Source: Cryptomeria japonica
Taxonomy: Eukaryota; Streptophyta; Pinopsida; Cupressales; Cupressaceae
Assembly: GCF_030272615.1 (NCBI RefSeq)
Contig: NC_081414.1
Coordinates: forward strand, 819,282,396 to 819,346,395
Direction of reading: 5' to 3'
DNA: 64,000 bases
This document shows, piece by piece, positions 36,627 through 47,965 of this stretch (position 1 is the stretch's first letter; every line of letters begins with the position of its first letter). The translations under genes were made by a program, and so were the position numbers. The notes under the pieces are model-generated. The model saw only the letters and a list, made by a program, of their open reading frames with translations. It made no database searches and was not told where the DNA came from.

Positions 36627-38268
36627 GGTAAAATTCAAGATTTGATTGATAACAATACTATCTCTGTTTCTGGAGTGAATGATAAAGGCAACACATCTGT
36701 AGCTCCTCCTAATCAAAATCTTTAGATTTTCACTGATTCATTACCTTCTCATACCTCTAATGCGGTTGAGACTAACGATTCCTCTCTTTCATCTGATGGT
36801 CTTGTGTCTATGACTCCGAATGTGATTAACTTTGTAGAGCAGCAAGAAATCCCTAAAGAACCTTCCATCACATTTGATTCCAATGAAACCATTAGGGCAC
36901 CTGATGGTCCTTTATACATAGTTGCAAAAGTCAAGAATACACCTTGTCGTGGAGTGCTTATTGATCCTTCGTGCATGATTAATGTTATTACTGAAGAATT
37001 TCTTTTTACTTTACAATTGAATCAAGTGATAAATGACAAAACAGATGTGATTGTGAAATTATTTGATGCATTTTCTTCTCCTGCAATTGGTTCTATTACA
37101 TTGCCTATTGAGGTCCATAACAAATCTCTTGATGTGAACTTTGCTATTATTCCATCTTCCGAACAATTGCGTGTGAAGCTTGGCTATCCTTGGCTATCTT
37201 CCATGAAAGCTATTGCTTCTCCTATTCATAAGTGTTTGAAATTTCCCCATAATGGTGAAGTTGTTACTGTCAATCATAGTCTCTTTAAACCAGCTGAAAG
37301 AACCTCTAGTGTTCCTATTGATTACTTTTGGCCTAAACAATTCCAATCTCTTCCTCCGCGAAGTGATCATCTTTTCAAATCTTATCAAAAGTGGAAAACA
37401 GATATGATCCTATCTCTAAGTGAACCTAGAGCACCTAAACTTGATATTCCTATCATTCTTGAGAAGGAAGTTCTTCCTTTGAAAGATAAAACTAATGTCT
37501 TTCCTCAAGAAGATTCTCAACCCATCCCTATGGATGTGACTATGTCTATACCTAATAAACTTCCTAAGAGTAGACCTATACCTCCTCGTCATGATGGACT
37601 TGGTCTTCTCCCTAAACCAAAAATTCCTCCTTTATATGGAGCAGTTCCTCCTCCTTCTTTTTATAGAGAGAAGAGACCTTCTTCTTCTCCTATTATTCAG
37701 CCTAAGAGACCACAACCTAAACACCCAAGTGCTAAGGATGAGAACATTCCTCCTCCTCAGTCTTCTCCACTTCCTACTAAGACTAGACGAAATCGTTCTG
37801 CACGTGAACGCCGGCGAAAGCGTCGTCTTAGAGCTCAAACTTTGCAATCTCCAAAAACACCTTCAACAAGCATTATTCCATTTTCTCCTCAGCCGGACAT
37901 TGAGCCTAAATCTCCTAAACATAAGATGCATGATGGTCTTGATCCTGTGTGAGTTAAAGATTCTATTTTTATAAATCTTGATGATGATATAGATGAAAAT
38001 GTTATTCATGATGAAAATGTTACTCCTCTTGCTTCTGATAGTGAATATGAACTTGTTGATGTTGATAACCATTTATCTAATGAATTTTCTAAAGCACTTA
38101 TCCTAGCTCCTAGACAAGAACAATGTGGCTCGGAACATGAACATAGCCCTTGTTTGGATCTTGTGATAGCTCCATCTGCTGTGTTGGATGTTCCTCCTCT
38201 AGCGTGTTCCCTGCCTTCCCGAAACATTGATCAGCAAGATCGGGGGGTAGATGACGTGCTAGACTAGT
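36627..38268 (+). pseudogene. Protease plus Arg-rich and acidic tail of element D
   Basis: This is the phase that follows gag after the one-base loss. It reads LKGKIQDLIDNN, a stop at 36723, then an aspartic-protease domain: GVLIDPSCMINVITEEF with catalytic Asp near 36962 (DPS where most retropepsins have DTG or DSG), and VKLGYPWLSSM on the distal side. A Pro-rich part follows, then a strongly basic RERRRKRRLR block near 37806-37835, a stop at 37950, and an acidic C-terminal part (FINLDDDIDENVIHDENV) ending near 38268. No RT follows, so D could supply gag and protease but must borrow reverse transcriptase and integrase. The basic block could bind nucleic acid or act in nuclear import; inference only. 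Confidence 0.82.
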
Positions 38269-39006
38269 TTCATTAGCATAGCAGATTCTCTCCCCCTCTG
38301 TTTTGTCACTTCTTCTATGTGTACTCTCATTCTTCTATTTGTTGTCCTTAGTGTTGTCTACTTGAGGACGATGCAAAGCATTGAGATCTCTCGATCTCTC
38401 TCATGTTGACTCAAAAGACACATGTGTTCCCTTCTTCTAGGTGACCTTCCTTGATTGGGGAATGAAGAACAATTATGCATACATACATATGATATACATG
38501 AATTATCATACAGCATACTGACCCCGAGGAAAGCGAAGTCACCTCGTGCTTTGTGTTTGTGTCTATTATCCTTGGGTTTATCTCACACTTGGGGGCTAAA
38601 TCCTTGTGATAACGTGCTCCTTTTCCTTTCTCATTTCTTATGTGTATCACTACGTTAAAACAATCACCCCCGGTGAGGCAGGTACGATCGCTTTAACGTA
38701 GGGGGGCATACATCTCATTCATATCTTTTCAAGATACTTGAAAATTTCTTGGTAAACTTAGCTTTGCCTTGAAATTTTTTGATATTCCTTTTGCATGACT
38801 CATAGTGAGGGAACCTTACTACTAACAGTCATGGTTCTTCCTCGTGATCTTCCCTTTTACTTTGTCAATCGAAGTCGTAAGATTTTTAGTCCACTGGGGG
38901 CTTGGTGTATCTTGCCTCCTTGACGTGGTGAAAGTTTTTCAATGTTGTTTCCTTGTACTTTACCGGAAGTATGAGCATACATACTCCCGCTAAAGTGGGG
39001 GCTAAA
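38269..39006 (+). other. 3' untranslated region and polypurine tract of element D
   Basis: No supported gene. It contains CACTTGGGGGCT and CACTGGGGGCTTGG near 38590 and 38895, and ends in CTAAAGTGGGGGCTAAA (38990-39006) before the LTR, the likely polypurine tract. Confidence 0.65.
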
Positions 39007-40245
39007 TGTAGCATCCTAAAATTGCGACACTTGCAATTTCGACTGCATTTCGGTCTTCACGATGGCGACGCAACACGCAACCTGAATGGAGACCCTGAAA
39101 CTTGCTCACAACACTGAAAACTGCATTTTCTTGCACCCTGGTCTGAACCTCCTTTGCACCCTGCTGTCCCGGGAGGTGGGACCAGAGCGCCTAGTGCCCT
39201 GGTCCTTCAGGACCAGGGCACCCAGAGCCCTGGTCCCCAGGACCATGGCGCCCAGCGCCCTGGTCCCTGGGTCCTATTTTGGGCCCGGTCTCCTAAGGGG
39301 TCTCGGGTCTTTTTGTTTGCAATTTGGAAATTAACTTTCCTGGTCGGGCTAAGGTCGGGAAAATCAGTCTATCAGCCCTAAATGACAAGTATATAAACTA
39401 AATTTTCCTTTTTTCATTCGACATGATGGAAAAGGCGTGGAAATTATATTCAAGCATTCAAGCATTCAAGCATTCCTTCTAAGTCTCCATTCAAGGCTAA
39501 GTGTTGCAGTCAAGACAAGGATTCAACCATTGAAGAGGAGATCACATACTACATGCTACAACATACAACATACAACATCTAAACCTTTGCACATAAGGAT
39601 ACAAACATCCTTAGAACAAGGTATTAGTACTTGTTTTACATACATTTACATTTACAGCTCTTGCTCATTTCTTGGTTAATTCCAAAACCGGGGTTTGACC
39701 TAAAGGCAAACCCCTAATCCCTAACCCCCCAATCGTCTTCGCTTTTCTGTGTGTAGGTTGCAGGTACGCGGCTGAAATTGAAGATCTGGAATCCTTGTGC
39801 AGAGACGAACAGATCCCCCTTCATTTCGCGGATTTTTCGGAGGACCGTGGCGTCGGGCGCCATCGTCCCGACAACTTTTGCTCAAATTTGCAGGACAGCA
39901 CCGTATCGACATTTTACTGCTAATTCCAGGTCCGCAGCTTCATCCTATAATCCGAACTCAGTTTATAAGCGAATATTTATCACTTTCTATGCATGTTTAG
40001 CTTAATTCTTTTATCAACATTCTTTACAAAAGAGGGTAGCCTTGCTGTCTTAACCCTTGAAACACATTTAGCATCCAATCTTGCATTGCGTGGGATTGGA
40101 TCTAGTGGGTTTCAACCCCTCTTTTGAATGTAAATTCTCTCCCCTAAGTGAAAACCATCGAATCCTAGCAAACCTCCCTTCTCTCTCCTCGGAGTTGGAA
40201 GAGGGGAGAACAACTAGGGTTCGATCGTGATTTTTCCGCTTTACA
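39007..40245 (+). repeat. 3' LTR of element D
   Basis: 1239 bp. TATATAAA at 39390-39397. It has three GC-rich units of about 30 bp (39184-39268) where the 5' copy has one, including a perfect 11-bp stem hairpin at 39196-39219. Confidence 0.95.
39196..39219. repeat. Perfect inverted repeat in D 3' LTR
   Basis: GCCCTGGTCCT, two bases, AGGACCAGGGC. It lies upstream of the TATA box, in the U3 part of the LTR. Confidence 0.85.
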
Positions 40246-40250
40246 AGTAT

Positions 40251-40357
40251 ATTGATGAATATTAGATAAGTGCAAATTAGAGTTAAAAGTTTTAATTGTG
40301 AAAAATTGATCAAGTGTTGATTCACCCCTCCCATATCAACACCGATTGGGACTAACA
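40251..40357 (+). repeat. 5' LTR of element C, part 2
   Basis: It continues the LTR after D, ends in GACTAACA, and contains the GATTCACCCCTCCC box typical of the copia LTRs in this window. Confidence 0.92.
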
Positions 40358-40359
40358 AT

Positions 40360-40371
40360 TGGTATCAGAGC
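40360..40371 (+). other. Primer binding site of element C (initiator Met tRNA)
   Basis: TGGTATCAGAGC two bases after the LTR. Confidence 0.95.
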
Positions 40372-40423
40372 ATCAGGTCCTTAGAATTAGAATAAGCTTA
40401 ATCAAATTAAGGAAAGATCCAAG

Positions 40424-41035
40424 ATGATGCGAAAGGAGGGTCCTAAGTTCTATAAGGAGAATTACACCTTATGGTGTGGAAGAATGAAACTCTATCTAAG
40501 ATCCCTAGGAGAACACTATTGGAATCATGTGATCACAGAGTATAATGAACCTTTAGGGACTCCTACTCCAAATCAAATCAAGGAAAGGCAAGATAATACT
40601 GCTACTATGGATCTAATTGTTAGCACTCTTTCTGATAATGAATTTGCTGAGGTTCAAGATTTGAAAATAGCTTTTCAAATTTTTAATAATCTAAAGATAG
40701 TCTATGGGAGAGATCCTCATGTTCAAAAGGCCAAAGTAGACAGCCTAAGAGGAAAATATGATGAGATGAGGATGCAGGAAGGAGAAAACATAGAGCAGTA
40801 TAGAAAGAGAATAAAGGATGTAGTAAACTTCATTAAAAGTGCTAGAGGAAAGCTTGAGGAGGATGATGTGGTTAGCAAAAGCCTGAGAACCTTGCTACCA
40901 TAATATACCATAAGGGTCTCTGTTATCCAAGAACTCAGATCCTTGGGAATAGTTAATGTATCTCTTGACTTACTTATCTATAACTTGACTACTTTTGAAT
41001 TGAGTAATTATGACAACAACATGCCTGTTATGCCT
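40424..41035 (+). pseudogene. gag: gag of element C, N-terminal part
   Basis: ATG at 40424 opens a copia gag with the capsid pattern WCGRMKLYLRSLGE, KAKVDSLRGKYDEMRMQEGENI and LRTLLP. This matches gag of E at the corresponding position (KAKVDSLRGQLESMRMNEGENI). A stop lies at 40901. Homology ends near NNMP (about 41022-41035), where F begins. The remainder of gag with the zinc knuckle is at 47030 onward. Confidence 0.9.
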
Positions 41036-41095
41036 AGCATATCTATTTCCCCATTAGTCTCCTTGAGTTGAAATTTGGGTCCCCTTTGTTTTCTC

Positions 41096-41515
41096 TTTGC
41101 TTTCTTTTTGGTTTTGACTTCGAAACTTTGGAGTCCCGGAGTCCCGAGGTCCCTTTTCTTTCCTTTTGGTTTTGACCTCAGAACTCCAGAGTCCTAGAGT
41201 CTTGAGGTACCTTTGCTTTCCTTTTGGTTTTCACCTCGGAACTCCAGAGTCCCGGAGTCCCGAGGTCCCTTTTCTTTCCTTTTAGTTTTGACCTCGGAAC
41301 TCCGGAGTTCCAGAGTCCCGAGGTCCCTTTGCTTTCCTTTTGGTTTTGACCTTGAAACTCCAGAGTCCTAGAGTCCCAAGGTCCCTTTGCTTTCCTTTTG
41401 GTTTTGACCTCGGAACTCTAGAGTCCTGGAGTCCCAAGGTCCCTTTGCTTTCCTTTCAGTTTTGACCTTAGAACTTCGAAGTCCCGAGGTAGGGGCCTCC
41501 TTTTTCTTGCTTCAG
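41096..41515 (+). repeat. GC-rich tandem array 1 of F, about 59-bp unit
   Basis: Seven units, each starting near GGTTTTGACC (about 41107, 41167, 41226, 41283, 41342, 41400, 41457). Each contains a hairpin-forming pair of arms ACCTCGGAACTCC and GGAGTCCCGAGGT around an 8-base loop, with CTTTGCTTTCCTTTT between units. Confidence 0.85.
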
Positions 41516-41633
41516 AACCCCGGACTCCCGGAGTTTCAGAGTAGGGTGTTCCTTTTGTCAAACTCAGAACCTCGGGACCCCAAAGTCCCGAGGTCGTGTT
41601 TAAGGCCTTCATACGGATGGACTTGGGGGGAGC

Positions 41634-41640
41634 TATAAAT
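41634..41640 (+). promoter_or_regulatory. TATA box of F
   Basis: TATAAAT within AGCTATAAATAGAG, a near-consensus plant TATA box, between the two GC-rich arrays and 660 bp before the long frame. Confidence 0.65.
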
Positions 41641-41875
41641 AGAGATGATGGACTTTTAAAGTTTATTTATGCATCCACAGCTCCAAGTCACGAACCTCCG
41701 GACCTTCGAGTTTTCCTTGGCATTTTCGGGCATTTCAATTCACCAAGTTGGTGATTTTTCTTGCTCATGTTGGTGGTTTCTAGATTAGATTTTTCTTTCC
41801 TCATTTTTTTGTGATTGTTGGTTTTTGTTTTTTTTTCTTTGCGTGCCTTTGTTTTCACGTGCTCTAGTTTGACCT

Positions 41876-42235
41876 AACCCCGAACCCCCGGAGTTCTGGG
41901 TAGTTGGTTTTTATGCGCCCAGAGTTTTGAGTGGTTGTTTAACTTAACTTCTAACCCCCAAAGTTTCGGGTAGCTCTTAACCCCGGAACCCCGAACCCCT
42001 GGAGTTACAGGTAGCTCTTAACCCCGGAACCTCGGACCCCCGAAGTTCTGGGTAGCTCTCAACCCAAAACCCTAGAGTTTAGGGTGTATTCCACTTAGGC
42101 ATAAGCCTGGACCCCCAGAGTTCCAGGATTCCTTTTGCACCCAACATAAGCCCAGAACCCCAAAACCCCAGAGTTCTATGCCTTCTTCACTTATGCCTAT
42201 CCCAGGACCACGAAGTCCTGAGGTAAATCAACTTT
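41876..42235 (+). repeat. GC-rich degenerate array 2 of F
   Basis: Repeats of about 45-55 bp built on CCCCGGAACCCC, CCGGAGTTCTGGG and TAGCTCTTAA. It lies between the TATA box and the frame, thus probably in the transcribed leader. Confidence 0.7.
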
Positions 42236-42292
42236 TATGCTTGTTATAAAAAATTGATGATTTGTGTTCTGCTTGCAAGTTTGAGTGGTTAG

Positions 42293-45200
42293 ATGGACTC
42301 ATCCTCCAGCAAAAGAGGCAAAGAAATTGATAGACTCCTAGCCACCATGAAATACCATTATCAAGGATAGGTCTATGTTTCAAAGCTAGAGGATCAAATC
42401 AAATGGGTTACGGATACTAAAATTGGCCATATAGAAATTGAAGATACCAAGGCTCAATTGGACAAACCTAGTCTGGAAGCCCTCCATAGGAGAATCAAGA
42501 CATCTGACCTAGTTAAAGCTACTATCTTCCCACAGTCATTACAAGCACCAAAGTTCATAATGACCATTGCCCCATTTTATAACCCAGAAACTAGAAAATG
42601 CACAGATGCATAAGGAAAGATAGTCATAGACTTGTCTCCAGATATGCTTGGGTTTGTCTTTGGAATCCCAATGAGGGAGGAGGTATTTTTGCTAACCGAA
42701 GAAGAGGCCTTAAAGGCATGGAATGACAAAATATCAGCTAGTAAGAGGCACATGAATACAAAGTAGTTAGAAGAAGAAAGAAAGGTGGGACTCAAGGCAA
42801 TGAAGATCCTAAGGGCGGATTTCAAAGAGCCTCAAAGAGACTTAATCATTATGTTCAGCAGGGCTTTTGGCAAGCCGAATTGCAAGAATTTTCATCCCTT
42901 GATGTTCCAATTCATGAACACTATTTTAATAGGAAAACAATACTTTGATTGGCTGCAGATCCTCTTTGACAATATCTGTAAGTAGATGAAAGAAGTTCAG
43001 CATACTCAAAAGTTATTTTTCACTTCATATGTCATTTGGGTAGCCGCTAGAGCTGGAAAGTTTCCAGGGCTACAAGTAGAAGGTCAATTGGGAGAGGAGG
43101 AAGGAGAAAAGAAGGTATAGGAGTATTATGCTCAGCTCACTCTAGCCAATGCAAAGACTCATTTTAAAAGAGTTAATGATGCCTTCGTCTTCCCAATAAT
43201 AATCAAATTGATAGGAGATGCAGGATATAGGATTAGCTCGGAGGCCATGGCTATCATCCAAAAGTGGGCATGTTGGTTTATCCAAAACCCATGCTCTACT
43301 TACATTAGGGTTAGCAGATTCACAGGAAACCCAATGTTGCTGCCCCGATACTGCAATGATAGGATAATTTTGTTAGAGTATGTGAGGCAACTTGTGGGCC
43401 TCCAGTCACTTTTGTCATCAAAACACAAAGTAGGTATTGACTTCTTAGTATCTATTGGATACTTTGCATGTTCCAAAATACAAGTAGCAAAGTTAGCAGA
43501 ACAAGAGCTTAAAGATTTGAACTTGAAAGAGTATGATCATGCTAGGGGGTTCTATGATCCCTATGGGAAACTTAAACAAGCTATGCCTAAGGCATATGAG
43601 GGGCATAGGCCTAGATTTGAGGACTTTTGGGCCAACCTTCAAGATAGTTTCGAGGTTAGGGAGAAGAACTATAACAGGTTATCTATGCCACAGGTAAGAG
43701 ATTTCAGAATCAAGACTAACCTCCCTAAAGACCTTAGGGATGATGGTGACTTACTTTATCCAACTTATAGGGAATCAGGGATAGATAAAAGGCCCCTCTC
43801 CCCAATAAAATGGTTTGCAAGTGAAGACAAAAAAATGGAGAAGGTCTCCCAAGTTGTCATCAACAGGACCAAGAAATGGTTACGCTAGAGGGTAAGGCCC
43901 AGCATCTCAAAGGCGAAGTAGAAGGAATCCACTTCAGGGGTACCTTAGTTAAGAGGCCACAAGGAGTACGCTTGAAAGACAAGGTCAACCTCAAGGCAAA
44001 ATATGTTGACCAATCCAGGTGAAGAAGACAAACCTCAAGAAAGCACTGAGGACTTACTGAAGAAACTCCAAGAAAAGATGAGGGAGTCTAAATTATTAAA
44101 GAAGGTTGTGGACCTAGGAGTGACTGATGGATTGGGAGTGGTACCACTTGCCAAAGTTCTCCCACCAAGGATGACTATAGGGAAAACTGAAAGAGGGGGT
44201 ACCTAAGAACAAGAAGAAAATATAGAAACTACTAAGGACGTACCCACTCAGCCACCTTCAACAGATGCCACACAGGCTCCAAGTACCAGTGCCCCTGTAC
44301 CACCACTAGTCAATATACTTGCAGGGTAGCCCAGAGTGCAAGGCTTTAGGTCTACCACTGAAGGAATGAAAGTTACAAACATTGAGTCTGATTTGGATCA
44401 TGAGGAAGAGGATCTTGAACAACAACGACCGCTAGAAGGTGAACAAGAAGGGGATGAGGCAGAAGACATATTGAATGAAAGACTGATTCTAACCCCTCAA
44501 GATCAAGAGAACCTTCTTAAGGATATATCATCTGGGCAAGGGGAAACAAAGGCAGGTGACAAAGAAATGGCATTTAATGAGGAGGTCAGTAGCAAACTAG
44601 GAGAGTTACATAAGAAACAAGCTCTCCAAACCAATTTAGCTCGTCAAGTTATACCACCTCAAGACCCCGGGCAAATGAAAGTAGAGGTAAGAGGCTGAGC
44701 GGAGTAGCAGGAAAAGGTTCATGTTATAACTACAGATATAGTATCACATCAAGGTGACAAGGATGAAGATATACCACAATGGCTGGAATTTACGTTTGGG
44801 AAGAAAAAGAGAAAAGCAGAGCTCCCTAAGGTTACTCTACAACAAGTAATCACAAAGGAGCCACCAAAGGCTAAGAAGCTGAAAACTGTTCATCACCTAT
44901 CGAAAACTAGTTCCAGTGAAGTGATTGCAGATGTGGCAGTTCCATCTCAGGCTGAGGGACAAGCTTCTCCCAAATACCAAATATCACAAATAAATTTGGG
45001 CAAACAAACCAAGTGGGGGGAGTTAGATACTTTGGAGTTAGCCACGAGTGTCGTTAGAGGACATGTAGAGAAGGAGAATACTTCCAACGTGGAACTTAAA
45101 GCACAACTAAGACAATATAAGTAGCTGCTAATTGAAATGAGCAAACCCCTAGACTCATATAGAGCTGATGACTTGCCTTCTACCTCATCGCTGCCAAAGG

Positions 45201-45922
45201 AAGAAGTAAAAGCGTTAATGGAGGTGAGGTGGGTGGCAGCTGCAGCCAAGTCATGGGCCCAAGTAAATACAGCCAAAATAAGATTATTTTTACAAGATAC
45301 TATGGGGATGTATAGTAAGGTGGTATAGGTAGGTGGAGCTTTGGCATCCTGTTCCACACAATGGGAATAGAAGTCAAACATTTTCACCAAACAATTCCAA
45401 GTTTTGAAGAAGATATTGTGGCTAGGGGAAGAGACGATGATAAAGGAGGACCTCTTAGGGGGTGACAACTATAAAAACTTATAGTCTTATGTATACATCT
45501 TGGAGCTGAAGATTGAAATGTTTCAGCAATATATCAAAGATATGACCGAGATTCGGGACCCTCTCCTTAGAGAAATTTTGTCATAAGAGAATTTTGTAAA
45601 GAATATGCTATGACCTTTTGGCCTCAAAATAGTTGATACAGGAATATTGGACCAACAACAAGTTTTGAATCAGTGGGATGCATATGAGGCACAACACATA
45701 GGACCCACAGCCCAGTTTGATGTCACCCTTATGGACAAGTACACGTATCTGATTACTCAGTGTCAAGAGGTGGCACACACAGTGAAGGAGTTAGAGGAGG
45801 GGAGAGCACATGCGGATGAAGTTTTGAAGAAGTATAAATTTAGAGTTAAGCATGTAGCAGATCCTTTGGTTCAAGCAGTTGCATGTATAGTTGATAATTA
45901 TAGAGCTTTTATCAAGAAATAA
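42293..45922 (+). pseudogene. Long reading frame of F (1209 codons), function unknown
   Basis: From ATG at 42293 to TAA at 45920 a single phase is kept with no frameshift, broken by 19 internal stops; 13 of these are TAG. I do not recognise the protein. The N-terminal third is mixed alpha-helical in look, with IDLSPDMLGFVFGIPM near 42630-42675, loosely like the short motif before the LG/LP turn in plant transposon-derived domains. The middle (about 43200-43890) is the best conserved-looking globular part, with IIQKWACWFIQNP, FTGNPMLLPRYCNDR and FLVSIGYFACSK. A long Glu/Lys/Pro-rich charged region follows, with coiled-coil potential near 44970-45130 and 45780-45830. No protease, RT, integrase or transposase motif was seen. 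Retention of phase shows that it was a real gene before it decayed. Confidence 0.75.
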
Positions 45923-47030
45923 AGGATAAGCACACAATTGCTAAAGATGGCATAGCTTTTTTTTTATAAATCCTTAAATCTTGTATTTTTAACTGCGGCT
46001 CCTACTCGAGTTCCAATTTTGAGAGAAATTCTACATGATTACAAAAACATGGCTCACCAAGCAGGGTTTTCGTAGTGCTCATACAATCCCCATTTTGTAG
46101 TTGTTAAGTGGAGTGTCGAGGCAGAAACTTGCAAGTTAACTGCGACTCCTAGTTTCAGTTCTTAATTTAGGGTAGGTTTATTTCCTAGATAGTAGGGTAA
46201 AGAAATTCTATAAATTGAGAAGTTGGATTCATTTGTAAGGGTCCGTGAATTGATGATTTGAGGTCCAATTAGATATTTTATTTAGAGGGTCCCAAATTGA
46301 TGATTTGTGGCCTACTTAGAGATTTTAGAATATTTTGCAGATTGTTAAGAAGTTGAGTTATTTTTGTTATACATTGATTGAGATTAATATGAGAAGCATC
46401 TTGTAGATTGTCTGATTTACGTTTATATTCTACCAAATTGTTCTATATAAGCTGGTAACATCTATTATTTGGAGTTAGCAATGTGGTTTAATCTTTTTGT
46501 CTATCACTTTATGAATCATATTGTGCACGTCAGTGGTGTATGAGAATTATTGTGATAGGCCATATTGTTGATGAATTTTATTTCCATAAATTTGGGAAAT
46601 TGATGATTTTGTTGGTTTTCTAGAGGTTCGTTGTTGAATGCTAACTTGGATAATATTTGATAATTGCTTGGATTGTAGGGAACTAATTGAGTAGTTCATT
46701 AAGTTGTCATTATATTGGTCTTTATTGTTATTTTCTTGTTTCCCTTTATGCTTCACATTTTATTTCCCAGAGAATCTTAAAACATAAAAATACAAAAAGA
46801 AAGGAAGTGCAGTACCCATAACCAGTGAGATTTAGTTCTAACTAGCAGGCCCCTTTACAGGTATAACCACATCAACCATTGGGTTGCCTATCACCATCAA
46901 GACCTGACTATAGAGACCTTGGAGTAGTGAGTTTTCCAAACTTGTTACTTTTCAGGAGAGGTGGTGAGTGTTCACACTGGCTACCTGACTGTTGGTGGGG
47001 GTGTCAAAAATGGTCGTCAATAGTACCAAA
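45923..47030 (+). other. Tail of F without a gene
   Basis: AT-rich. Two related blocks, AACTGCGGCTCCTACTCGAG near 45991 and AACTGCGACTCCTAG near 46138. The right junction with C lies between about 46880 and 47035; the gag homology of C resumes at VPKIDVAFKAS (47029). Confidence 0.5.
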
Positions 47031-47965
47031 GATTGATGTTGCTTTCAAAGCCTCCATGATGCATGCACCAACAAGGAGAAGGAAAGAAACCGGAAGTAGT
47101 TCTACTACCAGAACCGGTCATTCCCATGATAGTGACAATCTATTATCTGAAGAACATGAGCAAGATGAAATTGAAGCTCTATTGGCAAGAATATTGCCAA
47201 GAGGAAAAGGAAAGTATAAAGGTAAATTACCCTTAAAGTGCTTCTCCTATAATAAGATAGGTCATATTGCTTCAAGATGTCCTGACAATGATAGAGATAG
47301 GAAGGATAATTTCATAAGCTACATGGACAAGAACAAGAAGGAGTGTTATCTTGCAAAAGGAGTCACTGATGAAGAATCAGAAGGATCTAGTGGAGATGGA
47401 ATTGCATTTGTGGTAGTCAAGGAGGACAACATAGAGGAAGGAGATATGGCATTGATTTCTAGCACAAACCGGTGTGGAGAATGAGTGATTGATAGTGGTT
47501 GCACTCACCACATAAACGATGACAGAAACAAATCCCTTAGCATGGAGGATTGCAATTGAGGAACTGTGAGATTCATAAATGATGCTCCTTGTGCAGTAAA
47601 AGGTAAGGGGTCTATAGCTCTGAATGATAAGACAATTTGTGATGATGTCTATTGGGTAGAAGGGTTAAAGTATAGTTTTTTAAGTGTTGAAAAACTTGAC
47701 AATAAGGGTTACCGGTTAGAATTAAATGAAGGAATATGCAAAATAAATGACAAATTAGGAAGTCTAATTTCTACCGGTAAATAGTCAAGAGGAAATTTGT
47801 TTCACCTAGACACCACCATAGGTAATTGTCTAATGGATAAGGTAGAAGATAGTTGGTTGTGGCACAAAATATTGTGTCATGTTAACTTTGATAGCATAGA
47901 AAAATTCAGTAAGACAAAATCTGTCAGAGGTATGCCTAACATAGTGAAACCTAAAAAATGCTATA
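47030..47965 (+). pseudogene. gag C-terminus, protease and integrase start of element C
   Basis: It resumes in phase 1 with VPKIDVAFKAS and LPRGKGKYKGKLPLKCF, nearly identical to E. The zinc knuckle at 47239-47280 has lost its second Cys (CFSYNKIGHIASRC). A stop at 47482 precedes the protease motif VIDSGCTHH. The segment LWHKILCHVNFDSIEKF begins the integrase zinc region; a one-base indel near 47950-47965 moves the frame just before the CxxC part. Stops also at about 47557 and 47782. Confidence 0.88.

Larger units (their letters stand above)
32486..40245 (+). mobile_element. Element D: non-autonomous Ty3/gypsy-type LTR element (gag-protease only)
   Basis: 7760 bp with LTRs at 32486-33679 and 39007-40245, a perfect target duplication AGTAT (32481-32485 and 40246-40250) inside C's LTR, a TGGTGAACCCGA primer site, gag, protease and a basic/acidic tail frame, and a polypurine-like tract. 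No RT, RNase H or integrase is present between 38268 and 39006. LTRs look close (about six differences in the first 110 bp), so D is younger than C. Confidence 0.95.
41036..47030 (+). mobile_element. Insert F: unclassified, with a 1209-codon unknown reading frame
   Basis: About 6 kb interrupts gag of C between the capsid and the zinc knuckle. In order it contains a GC-rich hairpin array, a TATA box, a second GC-rich array, one long reading frame (42293-45922) and an AT-rich tail of about 1.1 kb. I could not find LTRs, terminal inverted repeats or a convincing target duplication; both junctions are known only to within about 15-20 bp. It might be a truncated LTR element that lost its right LTR, a Helitron-like or other DNA element, or a transduced host gene. 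Confidence 0.6.

Noticed and set aside
37591-38072. Leu-rich and Arg-rich frames overlapping the D protease tail
   Set aside because: Alternative-phase and opposite-strand readings of the Pro/Arg-rich tail.
40246-40250. Part of D's LTR end
   Set aside because: AGTAT here is the right copy of the target duplication; removing D and one copy restores C's LTR as seen at 52425-52440.
44947-45468. 173-codon frame on the - strand of F
   Set aside because: Shadow of the long F frame on the opposite strand; no domain.
41036-47030. F as a Helitron (TC start after A, hairpin and CTAG near 46850)
   Set aside because: A CTAG exists in AACTAGCAGG but the adjoining palindrome is too short, there is no Rep or helicase motif, and gag homology of C resumes almost 200 bp later.
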